A DNA stretch of 64,000 nucleotides from Congregibacter litoralis KT71 (GCF_000153125.2 NZ_CM002299.1:2293075-2357074), one strand, 5' to 3'; numbered from the stretch's first letter, positions 37,604 to 48,000 are shown. Translations and numbers: made by a program. Notes: generated from the letters alone by a model not told the origin.

Positions 37604-39832
37604 TTATTTTTTTGCGCTGTCTGCGACCCCCTGGAGCGTCTTGTGGCGCATTTCCCAGCACTGATGAGGCACGGGATTACGTTGAAAATCCGGGTCTAAA
37701 GTGGACCGGGTGATGTCTTTTACAGCGAAGCGCTCACTGACCTCGCCATCGAGACGAAACTTGCGGCGATTGTTGGAAAAATACAGTACGCCCTCGGGAG
37801 CCAGCCGCTGCATCGCGAGATTCAGTAAACCGCCGTGATCCCGCTGGACATCGAAGCTACCGGGCACTTTTCGGGAGTTAGAGAACGACGGCGGATCCAG
37901 GAGAATCAGATCGAATAGCTCGTCCCCCTCTCGCAGCCATTGCATAACATCCGCCCGCACCAGATGATGCCGCGTTTCCGCCAGGCCATTATGGGCCAGA
38001 TTTTGCCCAAGCCAGCGCAGATAACTGTTGGATAAATCCACGCTCACGGTCTCCCGGGCACCGGCAAGGGCCGCATGCACCGTGGCGGAGCCGGTGTAAC
38101 AGTAGAGATTCAGAAAACGCAGTCCCGTCGCCTCTGCCGCAATACGTAAACGCAGGGGCCGATGATCCAGAAACAGCCCCGTGTCGAGGTAATCGTGAAG
38201 ATTGACCAGGAGTCGTGCCTCGCCCTCGCGCACTGACAGCATCTCCCCTTCATCACCGCGGACCTCATACTGCGCCTTACCGCGTTGGCGTTCGCGCTGC
38301 TTGAACACAATCCTGTCAGCACTAACCCCCGTCGCCGCAGGGAGGCTTTGACGCACATCGTTCAAGCGCTGAGCAGCCGCTGCCTCGCTGACCTGCGCCG
38401 GCGCCTTGTACTCCGCCACGTGCAGATAATCGCCGTAGCGGTCCACGGCCACAGCATATTCGGGGATATCTGCGTCGTAGAGTCGATAACATTCGTTGCC
38501 GCTGCGCTTGAGCCAGGACGCAAGCTTGCGCTGATTTTTACGCAGGCGGTTGGCAAACATCTCCGCTCCGTCACTGAGCTCCGGTAATGCCTCCGCCTCG
38601 GGGATGTCGATCTCCAAGTCCTTCCTCGCGACCAGCGCGTCACCGTCGGCGAGGCGGTTCCCCTCAAGATCCAGGAGCAGCAGCGTGACGGGCAAACGGC
38701 CGTTGAACAGCTGGTACTGCTTATGGCTGCGCAGCCCCAGGGACCGACCATGCTCCCGGTCCCCGGCGAGGATAGCCGCCTGCCAACCGGCGAACTCCCG
38801 GTGAAGCAGTTCGCCAAGGTGACGATAGAGTTGCGGCAGGCTGTCTTTACGCCCGATGCGCTCACCGTAAGGGGGGTTGGTGATAAGCAGGCCTTTGGGC
38901 AGCGCCACGTGGGTCGGTTTGCGCACTTCGCCCAGGGCTTTGACGCTGACGCGCACCCACTTTGCGAGCCCTGCCGCAGCAATGTTTTCTTCCGCACGGC
39001 GAATAACTTTGGGATCGGCGTCATAGCCACGGATCTCCGGCAACCCTGCCGCGAGCCCCCGCTCTGCTCTGCCCCGGGCTTCACTGTGAACCGCCGACCA
39101 TTGCTCAGGGTCATGGCCTTGCCAGCCCATAAAATCAAAACGCGTCCGACCCAGGGCCGGCGCCTGATCCGCAGCTATCTGCGCCCCCTCCAATAACAGC
39201 GTTGCAGAACCGCACATGGGATCCACCAGGGCAGCACCCTCTCTCGCCAGCTGAGGCCAGTCCGCTCGCAACAGGAGCGCCGCGGCTAGGTTCTCCTTGA
39301 GGGGGGCATCTCCCGCGGCGCGGCGATAACCACGGCGATGGAGGCTCTCACCCACCATATCCAGGGCCACATCGATATGATCACGATGCAATCGCACAAC
39401 GATGTGGAGATCCGGTGCCTCGGGATTGACCCTTGGAGGCGCCCTGCCCGCTGCGCGATACTTATCCAGGATGGCATCCTTGCTGCGCTGGGCACCAAAG
39501 CGGGTGTTGCGAATCTCGCTGTTCGTGCCGTTAAAGTTCACCGCAATACTCGCGCCCTCGGCCAGGAGATCGGGCCAGGGTATCTCCAGGAGCGTTGCGT
39601 ACAGTGCATCCGCATCCCCGGCAGCCCCTTCGCCAACGGGTAACAGCACCCGGGTCGCAATACGCGACCAGAGACAGACCCGGTACATGACCGCACGGGT
39701 GCCCGTAAAACTCACTCCGGCCTGCTGCTCACGGATATCCGTGGCGCCCAGGGCCTCGAGCTCCGCGGCCAGAACCGGCGGTAGCGCCCGGGGGCAGGTC
39801 GCGAGCCATTGACGGGGCGTATCAGCGATCAC
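37604..39832 (-). CDS. rlmKL: Bifunctional 23S rRNA (guanine-N2/N7)-methyltransferase RlmKL
   Basis: 742 residues, close to the usual 700-730 of the fused enzyme. Methylates G2445 (RlmL half) and G2069 (RlmK half) of 23S rRNA. Order: THUMP domain (about 40-170, with RAAGRAPPRVNPEAPDLH), RlmL Rossmann domain with LVDPMCGSATLLLEGA and the catalytic NPPYGERIG, a linker (FANRLRKNQRKLASWLKRSG), then the RlmK domain with LNLYCYTGSATVHAALAGA and the catalytic LLDPPSFSNSRKV. The start overlaps the end of the XRE-like gene by 11 bases. The gene ends at the DnaA-box region. Confidence 0.97.
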   Translation of the reverse strand: MIADTPRQWLATCPRALPPVLAAELEALGATDIREQQAGVSFTGTRAVMYRVCLWSRIATRVLLPVGEGAAGDADALYATLLEIPWPDLLAEGASIAVNFNGTNSEIRNTRFGAQRSKDAILDKYRAAGRAPPRVNPEAPDLHIVVRLHRDHIDVALDMVGESLHRRGYRRAAGDAPLKENLAAALLLRADWPQLAREGAALVDPMCGSATLLLEGAQIAADQAPALGRTRFDFMGWQGHDPEQWSAVHSEARGRAERGLAAGLPEIRGYDADPKVIRRAEENIAAAGLAKWVRVSVKALGEVRKPTHVALPKGLLITNPPYGERIGRKDSLPQLYRHLGELLHREFAGWQAAILAGDREHGRSLGLRSHKQYQLFNGRLPVTLLLLDLEGNRLADGDALVARKDLEIDIPEAEALPELSDGAEMFANRLRKNQRKLASWLKRSGNECYRLYDADIPEYAVAVDRYGDYLHVAEYKAPAQVSEAAAAQRLNDVRQSLPAATGVSADRIVFKQRERQRGKAQYEVRGDEGEMLSVREGEARLLVNLHDYLDTGLFLDHRPLRLRIAAEATGLRFLNLYCYTGSATVHAALAGARETVSVDLSNSYLRWLGQNLAHNGLAETRHHLVRADVMQWLREGDELFDLILLDPPSFSNSRKVPGSFDVQRDHGGLLNLAMQRLAPEGVLYFSNNRRKFRLDGEVSERFAVKDITRSTLDPDFQRNPVPHQCWEMRHKTLQGVADSAKK

Positions 39833-40712
39833 TGTTTCGGGGCTTCACTTTACGCACTACCGGCTTTGGCTTTGGCTTTGGCTTTGGTTCTGGCTCTGGC
39901 TCTGGCTCTGGCTCACGGACTGGTTTGGCTGTCGTCGCGCTGGGAGTCATGGGGGCCGCGGTTTTTTTCGCCGTGGGACCTGACTTCGTTTTTGGGCGCC
40001 GGGATTTCGGCTTTGACGTGGTTTTTGTCCGGCCTTTAGCCGTAGCTCCCGCAGCTTTGGGCCTATTGGCTTCGGCCTCCCGCTCCATGACATCCACCAC
40101 CAGCCGGGTTGAGGAGTCCATGTATTCAATAAACCGCTGATAGCCCTCATCGCTGAGATCCCGGAGAAAATCATGCTGGCGGTACAGATTCACGAAGCGA
40201 CGCTCCCGCTCAAAGTTGCGCGGTAGTGCCATCACTCCCCACTGTTCCAGGGTCGCTTCCAGCTGCGGGTTATAACTTCGCAGGAACTTGATAAAAAAGG
40301 GGACGGGATCGTGCCGGGCGAGCAATGATGCCGTGCGCAGCATGACCTCCAGGGGCAGAATGGATTCACCACGCTCTACGTCGGCAAGAACCGCATCGTC
40401 CTTCAGATCGAGACGATCCGACAACTCGCTGATAGTGAGGCCCGCTGTCTCCCGGGCATCGCGGAGAAAGTGCCCCGCCTCCGCCATCGCCTCCAGGCGC
40501 TCGGGTGACGCCCCATTCAAGAGCAGATCCCGCACCCAGGAGTCTCCGAACATGGCGCTCATGGTGGCCACATCCACAGCAAGATCCAGGGTGCCACCGG
40601 CCACTTTACCGGCGCCTTTGATCAGCGTATCCAGGAGAGAGGATCGCGCGGATGCAAAGGTCGCCATCTTGTCGCCGGCTTCGGAGAATGCCTTTTTCGA
40701 GTCGTTTGTCAC
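39822..40712 (-). CDS. XRE-type HTH protein with repetitive Lys/Pro-Glu tail
   Basis: About 296 residues from a GTG at 40712; an ATG at 40667 is an alternative, and no strong ribosome site decides between them. The middle holds a Cro/CI-type helix-turn-helix (LRDARETAGLTISELSDRLD, then LKDDAVLADVERGESILPLE, about residues 62-105). A conserved-looking helical region follows (FVNLYRQHDFLRDLSDEGYQ). The last 90 residues are low complexity: first Lys/Thr/Ala-rich (like histone H1 tails), then EPEPEPEPEPKPKPKPKP encoded by a hexanucleotide repeat. A DNA-binding protein with a charged tail is likely; target unknown. It overlaps rlmKL and follows the lipoprotein gene by 32 bases. Confidence 0.78.
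   Translation of the reverse strand: MTNDSKKAFSEAGDKMATFASARSSLLDTLIKGAGKVAGGTLDLAVDVATMSAMFGDSWVRDLLLNGASPERLEAMAEAGHFLRDARETAGLTISELSDRLDLKDDAVLADVERGESILPLEVMLRTASLLARHDPVPFFIKFLRSYNPQLEATLEQWGVMALPRNFERERRFVNLYRQHDFLRDLSDEGYQRFIEYMDSSTRLVVDVMEREAEANRPKAAGATAKGRTKTTSKPKSRRPKTKSGPTAKKTAAPMTPSATTAKPVREPEPEPEPEPKPKPKPKPVVRKVKPRNSDR
39862..39915. repeat. Hexanucleotide tandem repeat in the XRE-type gene
   Basis: Nine consecutive 6-base units: GGCTTT four times (39862-39885), then GGTTCT, GGCTCT three times and GGCTCA to 39915. On the coding strand they give Lys-Pro and Glu-Pro dipeptides. Changes in unit number would keep the frame and only alter tail length. Confidence 0.9.
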
Positions 40713-40744
40713 GGTGAGAGCATAACGCAGGGGGACCCCACACC

Positions 40745-41872
40745 CTAGGGAGCGTTGGGGAGTTGCCCTCCCGTTTCCAGGGCATTGATGCGGGTGAGTA
40801 TCTCTCGCCACTGAAGATAGCGATCCTGCACGCTGCCACTTAAGCGAAACACCCCGTCATCAACCTCCAGCACCGTCTCCAGGGATTCACCCGAAAACCC
40901 TTTTACCAGCTCCCGAAGATCCTCTTCCTGGATTTTCACCTTGCGATAGCTGGCGTAAACCTGCTGCATCGCGGCGTAGGAGCCGCGGCGGGCGTTAAGT
41001 TTTCGTTCCGCTGCGGTGCTGCGGTAATCATCGCCAAAGCGTTGCAGCTCGAAATTGTATTCCCGCCAGAGGGCGTAGCTGTCTTCGACCTCGCCCCGCA
41101 GGTCGCTGTACTGCTCATCCACGGCATCAATGAACAGATCATCCTGGCGGCGCACACGCGCCAGGCGCTGAAGCATGGGGTCGCCATCCGCCGGAAAACT
41201 CACCAGGGCATAGCCCCCCTGCTCCGTCTGAGCGATAAAACGCTCAAAGCTTGCCGGGGATAAACCCGCAGCGAAACGCATGAGCGCCAGGCGTTGAAGC
41301 GACTGCCGCCGGCTATCGTTTAAAGACTTTCCGATGCGCAGGAGATCATTACTCATCGCCCGGTAGATATCTTCAAAGGGTTCCTTGCCCGGTTTCACGG
41401 GATAATCAGCGCTGTTCGCCTCATCGCGATAAATGCGATCGAGAAGTAGCTGGCCGTCAGCAGCCCGAAGGCGCAACTGCAGTTCCAGGACGGCGCCATC
41501 GGCCCGCAGAATCTCCCCCTCTACCAGCAGTGGCATAAACACATCGTCGGAGTGCACCACGCGCACAGCGCCCCAGGCACCGCTATCCTCGAGATAGGTC
41601 GACAGCGTTACGGGTATGAGCAGGGACTCGGCTTTTCTTACCGTCGGGAATACCCTCGCTCCGTCCTGACGGTTATCCAGACCCTGGTCGAACACCGCGA
41701 TGCCCAGATCCAGCGGCACAGATGCCATGCCCGTGGTTTCGAGGCGCACGGAACCCACGGGCGGTGCGAGGGGTTCGGGCTCCGGTGGCGCCTCGGGCAC
41801 ACCGCGATTGTTACTACAACCCTGTAAAAACATGAGCAAAAGGAGAGCCAGACCAAAGGGACGCGGCATCAT
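40745..41872 (-). CDS. Conserved hypothetical lipoprotein
   Basis: 375 residues. Lipoprotein signal peptide with lipobox LLLMFLQGC (Cys19), followed by SNNRGV and no Asp at +2, so outer-membrane sorting is expected. The mature part begins with a Pro/Glu linker. It then looks mixed alpha/beta with a long helical C-terminal region (DLRGEVEDSYALWREYNFEL, LNARRGSYAAMQQVYASYRK). No catalytic motif or family I can name. An Asp-rich central segment (EDIYRAMSNDLLRIGKSLND) gives no further clue. The ATG lies at the end of another lipoprotein gene (4-base overlap), so two unnamed lipoproteins are co-expressed, possibly as partners at the outer membrane. Confidence 0.85.
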   Translation of the reverse strand: MMPRPFGLALLLLMFLQGCSNNRGVPEAPPEPEPLAPPVGSVRLETTGMASVPLDLGIAVFDQGLDNRQDGARVFPTVRKAESLLIPVTLSTYLEDSGAWGAVRVVHSDDVFMPLLVEGEILRADGAVLELQLRLRAADGQLLLDRIYRDEANSADYPVKPGKEPFEDIYRAMSNDLLRIGKSLNDSRRQSLQRLALMRFAAGLSPASFERFIAQTEQGGYALVSFPADGDPMLQRLARVRRQDDLFIDAVDEQYSDLRGEVEDSYALWREYNFELQRFGDDYRSTAAERKLNARRGSYAAMQQVYASYRKVKIQEEDLRELVKGFSGESLETVLEVDDGVFRLSGSVQDRYLQWREILTRINALETGGQLPNAP

Positions 41873-42573
41873 GAGGCCTCCGTGGTACAGACACGACCCC
41901 GGGTCAGTGTCTCTACACAGCGGTAACCGTTACTCCCGGGAACAAACCGCCGATAGACCCGGCGTATGGAAAAGGGATCAGAAACGCCTCGGGAAAAAAG
42001 ACTGGTGACAATCGCCAGGGTGTCACCGGTGCGGGAGACAGACAGACGATGGACGATATCCAGGCCATCGGGGAGACGAATCTGAAAAACCAGTTGCTGC
42101 CCGTCCCAGAAACAACGTTCACTGCCCAGACCGTAGTCCACCTGCACGGGCGCGTCGGGCCCGTAATCACAGCTTAAAGAAAAGTTGCCCTCTCGCTCTA
42201 CGCGAATCGCAATGCGGCTCTGCTCAATTTCCAGGAGCTGAGACTCCGTGATCATCTCTGCCATGCGGGCCATCGCCAGCACTCTTTCCTGGGACGAGGT
42301 GGGAGGCGTCCCGACGGTGTTGCGGCTCCTGTCATTGGCGTTGCGCGCCGCCTGGGCCCGCAGTCCGCGCATGGTGGCGTTGAACTGCGCCTGAAGGTTG
42401 TCGCTCCTCGCGTAGTCGAGCTCCCAGTTTCCGGACATATCTACGGGATCCGCAGCCACCTCCTGCTGCACCGGCTGATCAGCACAGGCAGTGAGAAGAA
42501 GCACCAGCAGTGGCAAGGCACAGAGGCACCGCGGACGAAGACGAGTCAAAGAAAGCATGGATATCCGGAGCAT
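41869..42573 (-). CDS. Hypothetical lipoprotein
   Basis: About 234 residues from the ATG at 42573; a second ATG at 42558 is possible and neither has a strong ribosome site. The open frame reaches 42813, but the extra N-terminus is Cys/Arg-rich and non-coding in character. Lipobox LLVLLLTAC followed by ADQPVQ predicts an acylated N-terminus. The mature protein contains SGNWELDYARSDNL, a phrase typical of lipocalin-like or beta-rich small domains, and a beta-rich second half (RIAIRVEREGNFSLSCDYGP). Function unknown. Co-transcribed with the following lipoprotein; divergent from the class V aminotransferase across about 213 bases. Confidence 0.8.
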   Translation of the reverse strand: MLRISMLSLTRLRPRCLCALPLLVLLLTACADQPVQQEVAADPVDMSGNWELDYARSDNLQAQFNATMRGLRAQAARNANDRSRNTVGTPPTSSQERVLAMARMAEMITESQLLEIEQSRIAIRVEREGNFSLSCDYGPDAPVQVDYGLGSERCFWDGQQLVFQIRLPDGLDIVHRLSVSRTGDTLAIVTSLFSRGVSDPFSIRRVYRRFVPGSNGYRCVETLTRGRVCTTEAS

Positions 42574-42786
42574 CGACGGGTAACAAAGTCCCACGCATTG
42601 CGCGGGAGAGTGGGATGCTGACACAGGCACCGGCCCGCAACAAGGGTGACGGTGCCTCGGGCAGCTCGCGGCGGTATACTCCCGCGCCAAACGCGACGAC
42701 CGGCCTGCATCAAACAACAGCCGACACAGGCAAACCACGCAACGCAAGTAACACCGAGTTTCATTTCCGATAAAGGGAGTAGCACC
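42574..42786. other. Divergent intergenic region between lipoprotein and aminotransferase genes
   Basis: 213 bases. It has a TATACT at 42675-42680 toward the aminotransferase but no good -35. The aminotransferase ribosome site GGGAG is at its right end. No other gene seen. Confidence 0.35.
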
Positions 42787-43977
42787 GTGACACAGAGCTT
42801 TTTTCCACCCCAACGCACACTGATGGGACCCGGTCCGTCGGATGTGTCACCCCGCGTGCTGGCTTCCCTGGCTCGACCCACCATCGGCCACCTGGACCCC
42901 CTGTTTGTCTCTCTCATGGACGAGATCAAAGGCCTGCTTCAGTATGCTTTCCAGACCAGCAATGAGCTTACCCTGCCCATTTCTGCACCCGGCTCGGCGG
43001 GCATGGAAGCCTGCTTTGTCAACTTACTGTCCTGCGGTGATACGGCGATCGTTTGTCAGAACGGTGTATTTGGCGGGCGTATGCGCGAGAACGTCGAGCG
43101 CTGCGGGGCCACCGCGGTCATGGTTGAAGACGACTGGGGCGCGCCGGTGGATCCCCACAAGGTCGCTGAGGCCCTCAAAAATCATCCCGAGGCATCGGTG
43201 CTGGCCTTTGTTCACGCCGAGACCTCTACGGGAACACGCAGTGACGCCGAAACCCTGTGCAAACTCGCGCGGGAGCACGGGGTACTGGTGATCATGGATA
43301 CCGTGACATCCCTGGGCGGCATCGAACTAAAAGTGGATGCCTGGGGCGCGGACGCTGTCTACTCCGGGTCGCAAAAATGCCTGTCCTGCGTGCCGGGTAT
43401 TTCCCCCGTGACCTTCAGTCCCCGCGCCGTAGAGCGCATCCAGGCGCGGGCTCACAAGGTCCAGAGCTGGTTCCTGGATATGCAGCTGGTGATGGGGTAT
43501 TGGGGCGGCGACAGCAAACGTGCCTATCACCACACCGCGCCCGTCAATGCACTCTACGCGCTTCACGAAACCCTGGTGATTCTGCAGGAAGAAGGATTGG
43601 ATAACGCCATCAGCAGACACCAGCGAAACCATAAGGCGCTGGTGGCTGGGCTTGAGGCTATGGGTTTGTCCATGGCCGTGGAAGAAGCCTGGCGTCTTCC
43701 GCAACTCAACTCCGTCTGTATTCCTGATGGTGTTGATGATGCCCGTGTACGTGGCCGGCTCCTTCGCGACTTTGATCTCGAAATCGGCGCGGGTCTCGGT
43801 GCCCTGGCGGGCAAAACATGGCGCATCGGTCTCATGGGTCACGCCAGTCGGCAGCGGAACGTCATTCTCTGCCTTAATGCCCTGGAAACCGCATTAAAAG
43901 CCGAGGGCTACGCCCTGGACAGCGGCGCCGCCGTAGAGGCCGCGAGCGACTATTATCAGTCATTGACCGGTAGCTGA
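42787..43977 (+). CDS. Class V aminotransferase (alanine/serine-glyoxylate type)
   Basis: 396 residues from the GTG at 42787, chosen because GGGAG lies 8 bases upstream and the N-terminus MTQSFFPPQRTLMGPGPSDV matches the family start. PLP enzyme: LISAPGSAGMEA-type substrate loop (residues about 60-72), Asp in VIMDTVTSLGG binding the PLP nitrogen, and the PLP lysine in YSGSQKCLSCVPG (near residue 197). Family members convert glyoxylate to glycine with alanine or serine as donor, or use other omega-amino acids. Alanine-glyoxylate is the best guess because of the AGXT-like QKCLSC context. The 3' end overlaps the converging membrane protein gene by 22 bases. Confidence 0.92.
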   Translation: MTQSFFPPQRTLMGPGPSDVSPRVLASLARPTIGHLDPLFVSLMDEIKGLLQYAFQTSNELTLPISAPGSAGMEACFVNLLSCGDTAIVCQNGVFGGRMRENVERCGATAVMVEDDWGAPVDPHKVAEALKNHPEASVLAFVHAETSTGTRSDAETLCKLAREHGVLVIMDTVTSLGGIELKVDAWGADAVYSGSQKCLSCVPGISPVTFSPRAVERIQARAHKVQSWFLDMQLVMGYWGGDSKRAYHHTAPVNALYALHETLVILQEEGLDNAISRHQRNHKALVAGLEAMGLSMAVEEAWRLPQLNSVCIPDGVDDARVRGRLLRDFDLEIGAGLGALAGKTWRIGLMGHASRQRNVILCLNALETALKAEGYALDSGAAVEAASDYYQSLTGS

Positions 43978-45023
43978 GCGCCCCCGAGGCCCGCAGGAGA
44001 GTCCCCCGGAGTATCTTTTAGAGGGAGCCCTCTGATCATGCGCCACAAACGCTGAAAGGTATCGGGGCCGCGCTCGCGGCTCACCCTATAGCGCACGTGC
44101 TGGCTGCCCTGGGCCCCCTTATCCAGCTGAATACTCCAGAGGGGCAGAATTTCGTTAGGCAGCATCGAATAGCGGATGTCCATCACCTGATCAGGAAAAC
44201 GCGGATCCAGGGCCAGATAGCCCATGCTGAACCAGCGAAAGCGTTCCACGTCTCTGGCCTGGAGGGAGTTCGCCTGGAGCCAGGGCAGGTCCCTGCGCAG
44301 ATCAAGGGCGGGTACCGTAGAGCCCGGGTAAATCACCGGCTCCCGCCCCAAACGCACGGCATCGACAAAATAGTCATTCCCCTGCCGATAAATGGTTTTC
44401 CACAACAGGAGATTGGCGAAACTGGGTTTCGCTTCAACCACGAGGGGATCGTGCCCGCGACTCCTGGCAATCTTTCGCCCCACATCCTCGGCGGCGTCTC
44501 TCGCTACCACCCCAGCGGACAGGTAAGCCACCACCCAGAGCATGCCCAGGGCTGCGGGCCAGCGACGGCGCCTGAACCGGGACAGAATGATCAGCCCGAT
44601 AAGCGGCAAGGTCAGAAGCGGGTCAATGATGGACACGTTATTCCAGGCAAAGCGCTGATCCGAAAACGGCCAGAACAACAGGGTGCCGTAACTGGTGCAG
44701 GCGTCCAGGAGCGCATGGGTCGCATAGCCCAGGAGGGAAAAAACGTAGGTCTCCCTGAAGCTCCAGGCGCGTCGGCGACCGAAAACAGCCCAGAGCGTGA
44801 ACCCCACCATCAAGGCACCGACGGGAATGAACACCAGCGAATGGGTGAATTGGCGGTGATATTCCAGAAACAGCAAGGGGTCATTGCTGGAGCGGATCAG
44901 CACATCGAGATCCGGAGCCATGCCCCCCGCGATACCACAGAGCATGGCGAGTCCTGTGTGCTCAGCCCGCGCGAGGGACTGGGGCAGCGCCGCGCCTAAA
45001 GCCCCCTGACTTACGGGATCCAT
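43956..45023 (-). CDS. YdjM-like membrane-bound metal-dependent hydrolase family protein
   Basis: 355 residues. The N-terminal MDPVSQGALGAALPQSLA, the HRQFTHSLVF motif (H-R-x-x-T-H-S) and HALLDACTSYGTLLFWPF with FAWNNVSIIDPLLTLPL are signatures of the YdjM/PF04307 family, with His and Asp residues placed for metal binding at the membrane. Four to five membrane helices are visible (LVFIPVGALMVGFTLWAVF and others). The C-terminal 150 residues are soluble and probably periplasmic. E. coli YdjM is SOS-induced and the family's activity is poorly known. Stand-alone; 52 bases separate it from the tamB stop upstream. Confidence 0.9.
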   Translation of the reverse strand: MDPVSQGALGAALPQSLARAEHTGLAMLCGIAGGMAPDLDVLIRSSNDPLLFLEYHRQFTHSLVFIPVGALMVGFTLWAVFGRRRAWSFRETYVFSLLGYATHALLDACTSYGTLLFWPFSDQRFAWNNVSIIDPLLTLPLIGLIILSRFRRRRWPAALGMLWVVAYLSAGVVARDAAEDVGRKIARSRGHDPLVVEAKPSFANLLLWKTIYRQGNDYFVDAVRLGREPVIYPGSTVPALDLRRDLPWLQANSLQARDVERFRWFSMGYLALDPRFPDQVMDIRYSMLPNEILPLWSIQLDKGAQGSQHVRYRVSRERGPDTFQRLWRMIRGLPLKDTPGDSPAGLGGAQLPVND

Positions 45024-45074
45024 AGATTACTCACAGAAAACACGAGGCTGTTCTTCATGGCCTGGAGTGACTCC

Positions 45075-48000
45075 TCACTCGATATCGAAGCGATAGTAAA
45101 GATCAAAAGAGCTTTCGAGGCGGCTCACCACCTCCAGCCACAAACGCGAACGCAGATAAAGACGCGCCGTCAAGGCATTAACCGGCTCATAGATGCCCAC
45201 GCCGTAGCTCAGGTACAGGCGCTCACCCACATAGGCACTGATGGTGGCTGCCATATCATCGTCGCTACCCTCAGCCCCCAGAGACACGCCGGACAGCCCC
45301 GGAATGGAGTTCAGGGATTCCAGGGCGCCGGACTGGTTAATTGCCGATGCGCCCAGGGACAGGGCCATGGCGGTACCGTCCATGGACGCCCCCGCATCGG
45401 GCCCCCGCCCTCGCAGAAGATAGGACAGGGTGTCACGCTCGGAACGCACGGGGTCCGAGAACATCTCGAAGGTGGGCTCTTCGAGACTGCCGCGAACGTG
45501 AAAACCGACGCGGAGATCTTCAGCGCGTATACGCCGCTCGGCGCTGAGATTGAGAGCCGGATTCACAGGATCCCCCACAAAACCCACGCTGCCCTCCGTA
45601 AGGCGCAATACCTGGCCATAAGCGCGCAATTCCCCCCCCAGCACCTGCAAATCCCCATAAAGCGCCGGAGGCAGTCGCGGCTGGATATTGACCTTGAGGT
45701 CCCCGGAGAGCGTCGCCTCGAGCTCCTTGGATCGCAGGGTAAATCCCGGCTCAATGAGAGCACGAAGGTCCACCGTCACGTCAAAACGCCGGGCCGGTGC
45801 CTGGGGAATATCTATGCGATAAAAATCCTCGGATACTTCGATCGCCTCGTCCGCAGGTCCGGCATGTTCAAACACGCCGCGGTGCACCGTGACTTCCCCG
45901 CCCACGTGGACGCTTTCCCGGTTGAGCCGCAGATTCAGCTGCGGAGAGAGGAGCGCCTCGACACCCAGGGTCGGCAGCAGCAGCTCATTTTTCTCGCCCT
46001 TCAGCACCGCTTCCAAAGTACCGTCGTCACAGCAGTTGCCGGCGAGGGTTAAGGGCGCTCCTCCCAGCAGGGCACTGCCGTCGATGGAAAATGCGTCGCC
46101 ACGGGCATCCAGGGCAAGGCGCAGATCCGAGAGCGTCGTGTCGATGTCCGGATGACGGGCTGCCGCGTTCTGCAACAGCAACTTCCCAAAGAGCTGCGGA
46201 TCACCGCGGGAACCTTTAATGCTCATGTCAGCTTCGATGCTGCCGCTGCGCAGGCTCCATTCCGGGAGCAGATCATCAAGGGATGCCAGATCAAGACCCC
46301 GGGTTCGCAGGGTGCCATTCAAATCAGCCCCCGCCTCATTCAAGGTCAGATAAACCGCGCCGAGACGCGCGGACTGCAGATCAAGAGTGAGCTCGCGTAG
46401 ATCGGGTCGCAGGGTGCCGAAGGCCCGCGCCTCTTCCCACTCGATGGGATTGGCTGTTCCCTCGTACATATACGGGTCGATGGAGAGACGATCAAAAGCC
46501 AGGTCAAATACAGCCTCCTCAAGGGCACCGTCGCCCCAGACGATCTTCGTAGCGCCCGCCCCTCTCGCCTCCAGAGAAAAAGGCTTTTCGGAGATCGCTC
46601 CCTGGAGTTCTTCATCAATCTGCACCGATACGTTTAACTCCCCCTGCTGGCCCAGGGAGGCGTTCTCCGAACACGCCGTGTTAGCGCGCCACTGGAGGCA
46701 AAACGCTTCCAGGGCTATGGCGGCATCCTCCGAATGCCAGGCACCGACCAGGGGCGCATTCGCAAGGATCGCCTCATCGCGGAGGTACAGCACAAAGGGC
46801 TGGATTTCAAACTCGACTCCACTGCTGCTCCGCTGCAATGCAATATCCAGATCGCCGCGCAGGTCGCCCTCGGCATTGAGGTCCAGCTGTGCAACATCAC
46901 CGGGGGTAAGCCGTGCCTGAAGCGCCGATACGCGAAGCTCCTCGCCGGGGAGTCCCTCGGGGAGATCAAGGGTCGCTGCTGCGCCGGGACTCGCCGATCG
47001 CTCGTAGGAGAATGGCAGCTCCCCGCGACGGCCCCGGAGCTTCCCCGCAGGGAGCAGCGGAAAGTCGCTGGCCTGCAGGTCGCCAGCAACGCTCCACAGC
47101 GTCTCTCCTTCAAGAACTGTCATTGAGAGCGTGCTCAGCGCAAAACTTCCCAGGGGATCGCTCAGGGTAAATCGACCTTGCCCGGAACCGCTCAGAACAA
47201 TCCGGGGCTGATCCGGGCGCAAGGGAACGCGAAAATTGTTCGCCTCAAAACTCAGCACCGGTGAGAGGTACGAGAGTTCACCCAGGGCGCCTGCGACGCG
47301 CAGCAAAGGCTCTGGGTCATCACCCAGCACGGCCTCTTCAAGAGTCCAGAAACCGGCTGATTGCTCGAGGCTCACCCCCAGGCTTGCTGCCCGGGGTGTC
47401 AGCCCCACTACCTGCTGGCGAAACGAGGCCCGAAGATTTTGAAGATCCGCAAGCTGAGCTTCAAAAGCCAGGGGGCCCTCCAGCCCAATATCCGGATAGG
47501 CCGGGAGCTGCGGCAACAGTATGGCCGCTCCGTCGAGAGAACCGACCAGATCCACCCTGCCATCAAGCCCACGATCAAGGGCCAGCGCCAGGGACAGGGA
47601 GTCGTCCAGGGCGCTGACCGTTCCCTCGAGGGAATCGAGATCGCCAGTACCGCTGATGGCGTAATCCGTAGTGAGATTCTCGGGCCAGCCCGATAGAGCT
47701 GCGGACCTCAGGGAGACTTCCAGCGCCAGGTCCCAGGCACCCTTACGACTCAGGGTTCCGCCCCCGTCCCAGGCGACCATGGCGTGTTCGCCCGCCAGTT
47801 GCGCGACGAGGGCCTGACGCTTGCCCACTTCGCCGGACAGGGTCAGCTTTCTTACCAATTCCTCATTATCGCCCCTCACTATGCGCAACTCTTGTACTGC
47901 CAGACTGTTGATATCCAGCAAAAAGGGAAGCCAGGGCAAAGGCGCTTTGAGGGACACGGCGTCCTCGCTCTCGCGCTCCTCGATGACCAGTTTTACGCTG

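Noticed and set aside
45057..46052. 331-codon plus-strand frame opposite the end of tamB
   Set aside because: Shadow of the TamB coding sequence; its residues (Gln/His/Arg-rich) are typical of antisense translation.
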